The notes below the pieces were generated by a model. It was not told the origin of the DNA, did not search any database, and worked only from the letters and a program-made list of their open reading frames with translations. This document shows positions 61,255-64,000 of a DNA stretch of 64,000 nt, piece after piece. Made by a program: the position numbers and the translations under genes. The stretch is from positions 1,426,001 through 1,490,000 of the forward strand of contig CP003179.1 of NCBI GenBank assembly GCA_000237975.1, in the 5' to 3' direction. Source of the stretch: Sulfobacillus acidophilus DSM 10332 (GTDB lineage Bacteria; Bacillota; Sulfobacillia; Sulfobacillales; Sulfobacillaceae). Numbering within the stretch: position 1 is the stretch's first letter; every line of letters starts with the position of its first letter.

Positions 61255-62076
61255 ATGGACCAGGCCAGCCTGGCTCGTCGCATCGAGGGGAGTTTGATTG
61301 ACGGTACGCTCGCTATCATCGATATATTAAACCGTTTAGATCCGGCGGTGAAACGGGCAGCCAGGACGATAGGGGGAGGGGTAGCGATTGCGGGGGGACC
61401 CGGCTCCCCTCTAAGCTTCGTGGTTGGGTTGGGACTCCACCGGCCCTTCACCGAAGAGGATATGGACGCGATTGAGACCTTTGACGAAACATATGATGCC
61501 GGGCTGACCATTCGGACGACGCCTTTTAGTCAAGATCGCGTGGAGCGGTTGGCGAGTGAGCGGGGGTATCGATTAGAGGAACGAATCGCGGTGTGGTATT
61601 TGTCGCTGACGGATTGGCGGAGTGCCTGGGATCGGCCGGATGAGCGTGTGCGGCCGGCCGGGACAGACGAAGAGGCTATGTGGGCGATGGTGGTGGAGCA
61701 AGGATTCCGGAACCGGACCGATCGCTTGCCGGACGCGGATCTTCTTCTAAGCCGGGCGTTTTTTCGCATGGCCGGCGGGGTTCCGGTCATAGCCGAAGTA
61801 GAGGGGCAACCGGCGGGCGGCGGCATGTTGGCCGTGTCGGGCCAAGAATCCGCCTTATTTGCAGGGAGTGTTCACCCGGCATTCCGCGGGCGTCGGTTAC
61901 AGCCCGCGCTGATCGACTGGCGTTTGCGTTTGGCGCAAAAACAAGGATGTCGTTGGGCCACGGTGGAGACCGTCCCCGACTCCATTTCGGCACGGAATGT
62001 GGAGCAGTCGGGTTTTCGGTTAGTCTATCACGTAGCTCTATGGCGAAAACCCTCATCCTCCGATAGCCGGAAATAG
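61255..62076 (+). CDS. GNAT-family N-acetyltransferase
   Basis: This 273-residue protein has its C-terminal half in GNAT form: PVIAEVEGQPAGGGMLAVSGQESALFAGSVHPAFRGRRLQPALIDWRLRLAQKQGCRWATVETVPDSISARNVEQSGF. It contains a variant acetyl-CoA loop (HPAFRGRRLQPAL). The N-terminal half (1-120) may be a second, degenerate GNAT-like domain. The substrate is unknown. It begins 26 bases after nadA behind GGGAGGGATGGGGG, so it may ride on the nad transcript. A role in NAD metabolism is not implied by the sequence. Confidence 0.78.
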   Translation: MDQASLARRIEGSLIDGTLAIIDILNRLDPAVKRAARTIGGGVAIAGGPGSPLSFVVGLGLHRPFTEEDMDAIETFDETYDAGLTIRTTPFSQDRVERLASERGYRLEERIAVWYLSLTDWRSAWDRPDERVRPAGTDEEAMWAMVVEQGFRNRTDRLPDADLLLSRAFFRMAGGVPVIAEVEGQPAGGGMLAVSGQESALFAGSVHPAFRGRRLQPALIDWRLRLAQKQGCRWATVETVPDSISARNVEQSGFRLVYHVALWRKPSSSDSRK

Positions 62077-62084
62077 GACCCAAA

Positions 62085-62093
62085 TGGTATAAT
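62085..62093 (+). promoter_or_regulatory. Extended -10 promoter for the second MFS exporter
   Basis: TGGTATAAT is a full extended -10 element (TGnTATAAT) without a good -35, 130 bases before the transporter start. Confidence 0.6.
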
Positions 62094-62222
62094 AACTTTT
62101 GTTTTAAAAGCCACTAGGGATTTTAGGGACTGCATTCAGCCACAGGAATGGCACGAACCCGGGGATTAGGCCGCGGGCTCGTACTTTTTCTTTGGCCGGG
62201 CGTCCGAAGGAGGATGAGCGTG

Positions 62223-63713
62223 ATGACATCACGTGCCAAAACGTGGATTGTGGTCTCCATTATGCTGGCCATGATGTTAACGGCGCTCGATATGACGATC
62301 GTCGGAACGGCCATGCCCAGCATCGTATCTGATCTTCATGGAGTCTCGATTTACAGTTGGGTGTTTTCGGCCTATCTCTTGACGTCGACTACCCCCATCC
62401 CTATCTATGGAAAATTGGCGGATATGCTTGGCCGTAAGCGCGTATTTATGGTGGGTACGGGCCTTTTTATGATCGGTTCCGCGCTTGCCGGCGTCTCCCA
62501 GTCCATGCCGGAACTCATTCTATTTCGGGCATTACAAGGCTTGGGGGCGGCTGGCGTGTTACCGGTAGCCCTAACCATTGTGGGCGATATTTTTACGCTG
62601 GAACAACGGGGACGCGTCCAAGGGCTATTTTCCGGGGTGTGGGCCTTGTCGGCGGTCATTGGCCCACTCACCGGGGCGGCCATTGTCGAACACGTGTCTT
62701 GGCGTTGGGTCTTTTACATTAACGTGCCCTTAGGGATTTTGGTGATGCTCATTTTATGGTTGGCGTTTCACGAACAAGTGGAAAGTCACGGGCATGCGAT
62801 CGATTATCCCGGTACCGTTATTCTGACCGCAGGCGTAACGCTCGTTTTGCTGGGGTTACTCGATACGGGCACGACCCGCGAGATATTATTGGGAATTGCT
62901 CTTGTCACGCTGGTGGGTTTCGTATTTTGGGAGCAACACTTTTCGGAACCGGTTTTGCCGCTGAGTATTTTCCGGCATCGCATGATCCTCTTAGGCAATA
63001 TCATGAACTTTTTTGGCGGCATTATCATGTTTGGGCTGATTTCCTATATGCCTTTATTTGTTCAAGGGGTTCAGGGGCAATCGCCCACCGTGTCGGGCCA
63101 AGCGATTACCCCCATGATGATTGGGTGGCCGTTGGCCGCGCTTAGCATAGGATCGTTAATCAAAAAAGTGGGCTATCGGGTTCTGGGGATTTTGGGCGGA
63201 ACGCTCGTCATGTTGGGTACGGCCTGGCTGGGGCTTGTCGGTGACCGGACGACACTCGTGTTAGTCGGCTCGATGCTGGCGATTGGCGCAGGGCTCGGAT
63301 TTTCACTGACCAGCCTTTTAATCGGGGTCCAAAACGCGGTGCCCTGGAATCTTCGCGGCGTGGTAACCGGGTCGACCCAGTTCTTTCGGAATATTGGCGG
63401 GGCCATCGGGGTGGCAATTTTAGCCGCGGTATTTAACGAGGGCCTTTCACGGGCCATTAGCCGGGCTCCCCGATTACATGGATTGAATACCGCGTCGGTT
63501 ACCGAAACGCTTTTGGTGCCGCGGCTTCGCGATCGGTTGGCACCCACCTTACATCAGTTGTTGTTGAGCACTTTGAACCACGGATTGGCAGCCGTCTTTC
63601 TCACCATTTTTGGTATTGGCGTGCTGGCGTTTGTGACCATGCTGGCCCTACCGGCCAAGCCTCGTGCGTGGGATCAGGAAGCTGAAACCGCGCCGACCGA
63701 GGAAGTGGGCTAA
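62223..63713 (+). CDS. DHA2-family MFS exporter
   Basis: This is a 14-helix drug/proton antiporter of the EmrB/QacA type, 496 residues. Motif D1 (MLTALDMTIVGTAMPSI), motif A (IYGKLADMLGRKRVFMVG) and motif C (LFSGVWALSAVIGPLTGAAIV) are clear, as is the WRWVFYINVPLG signature of the family. The start is ATG at 62223, nine bases after AAGGAGG; ATG at 62214 lies directly on that site. It is the second DHA2 exporter in the window and differs markedly from the one at 28041. The substrate is unknown. Confidence 0.85.
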   Translation: MTSRAKTWIVVSIMLAMMLTALDMTIVGTAMPSIVSDLHGVSIYSWVFSAYLLTSTTPIPIYGKLADMLGRKRVFMVGTGLFMIGSALAGVSQSMPELILFRALQGLGAAGVLPVALTIVGDIFTLEQRGRVQGLFSGVWALSAVIGPLTGAAIVEHVSWRWVFYINVPLGILVMLILWLAFHEQVESHGHAIDYPGTVILTAGVTLVLLGLLDTGTTREILLGIALVTLVGFVFWEQHFSEPVLPLSIFRHRMILLGNIMNFFGGIIMFGLISYMPLFVQGVQGQSPTVSGQAITPMMIGWPLAALSIGSLIKKVGYRVLGILGGTLVMLGTAWLGLVGDRTTLVLVGSMLAIGAGLGFSLTSLLIGVQNAVPWNLRGVVTGSTQFFRNIGGAIGVAILAAVFNEGLSRAISRAPRLHGLNTASVTETLLVPRLRDRLAPTLHQLLLSTLNHGLAAVFLTIFGIGVLAFVTMLALPAKPRAWDQEAETAPTEEVG

Positions 63714-63735
63714 CCCATAACACCCATAACAGCTG

Positions 63736-63786
63736 AAACCGCGGTTATCCGTTCTTGTTAAAACAGGGCGGGACCGCGGTTTTTGC
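63736..63786 (+). terminator. Terminator-like hairpin after the MFS exporter
   Basis: AAACCGCGGT (63736-63745) and ACCGCGGTTT (63773-63782) pair across a 27-base loop and end in five T residues. Confidence 0.65.
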
Positions 63787-63797
63787 CGGATGGGGGT

Positions 63798-63921
63798 TCT
63801 GATGGCGAAAGTGTGATCCTATTTAGGTAGGACCAAAATGCCGAACGTAGCACATCAGCTTGAGTATACCGGCCAACCCGGCGGGATCCCGGAAAAGGGC
63901 CGATAGGCCAACCGGGTTTTG
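63798..63921 (+). ncRNA. Candidate structured RNA or leader near the window end
   Basis: CTGATG (63799-63804) and CATCAG (63852-63857) enclose a smaller hairpin (GATCCTA / TAGGACC). Then AACCCGG (63875-63881) and CCGGGTT (63912-63918) form a terminator-like stem with TTTT. The stretch has no reading frame or ribosome site. No riboswitch class I know was matched. The pairing arms are short, so this is a weak candidate. Confidence 0.3.
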
Positions 63922-64000
63922 CCGCTCGTCAAGTCCGGATGACCAGGCTGAGGTACGTCGATCGGCGCGAGATTTCGACTGAATGCCTAACCTAGGATAA

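Noticed and set aside
28041-63713. The two DHA2 exporters as duplicates of each other
   Set aside because: They share only family motifs; sequences and promoters differ too much for a recent duplication.
1-64000. tRNA, rRNA, CRISPR arrays, insertion sequences, prophage genes
   Set aside because: Looked for by eye; no repeat-spacer arrays, transposase motifs, inverted-repeat-bounded elements or tRNA-like folds were found.

Overview
The window (64 kb, GC-rich, mostly plus strand) looks like a chromosomal segment of a spore-forming, acidophilic or moderately thermophilic Firmicute of the Sulfobacillus type. This assignment is inference. It rests on the Bacillus-like ftsZ/spoIIGA/sigE/sigG/ylm/divIVA/ileS/lspA/rluD/pyr order, the sporulation sigma factors, a spore DNA-binding protein, a T-box and a PyrR attenuator, combined with a sulfide:quinone-oxidoreductase-like gene. 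No mobile element, CRISPR array, rRNA or tRNA gene was found.

Layout. 1-6700: the 3' end of ftsZ, then spoIIGA-sigE, an sqr-like flavoprotein gene plus a helical-repeat (DUF1641-like) partner, then sigG-spoIIR and ylmC. The sulfur/redox pair splits a sporulation cluster that is normally contiguous, and a strong sigma-F/sigma-G type promoter lies before sigG. 6749-13963: the division and cell-wall cluster pgeF-yggS-sepF-yggT-divIVA, a T-box-controlled ileS, lspA and an rluD-type pseudouridine synthase. 13960-15893: a mechanosensitive channel, a small 2Fe-2S protein and a secreted protein of unknown function. 15971-26143: the complete pyrimidine operon pyrR-B-C-carA-carB-K-D-F-E behind a promoter, a PyrR-binding loop and an attenuator.

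26165-40854: rqcH, a DHA2-type exporter, a D-amino acid transaminase, trmL, a Ca2+/Na+-type antiporter, an alpha/beta-type small acid-soluble spore protein, a creatininase-family hydrolase, an aspartate-type aminotransferase, murD, typA and a short dnaE with a worn PHP domain. 41060-43915: a three-gene proton-translocating transhydrogenase operon. 43987-49653 (minus strand): pyruvate kinase, a quinone-reductase-like dehydrogenase, a decayed acyl-CoA ligase, an intact acyl-CoA ligase and a tiny zinc-ribbon gene. 49851-53913: an aromatic acid operon (CoA ligase, gentisate dioxygenase, hot-dog thioesterase, fumarylpyruvate-type hydrolase).

55336-61228: an NAD module. nadC-nadB-nadA runs rightward. 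A PNPOx-like gene, niaR (3H-domain repressor) and an NCS1 permease run leftward. The same 14-base operator-like sequence overlaps the -10 box of nadC and of the permease, which makes the permease a candidate niacin transporter. The window ends with a GNAT protein, a second DHA2 exporter and a structured non-coding tail.
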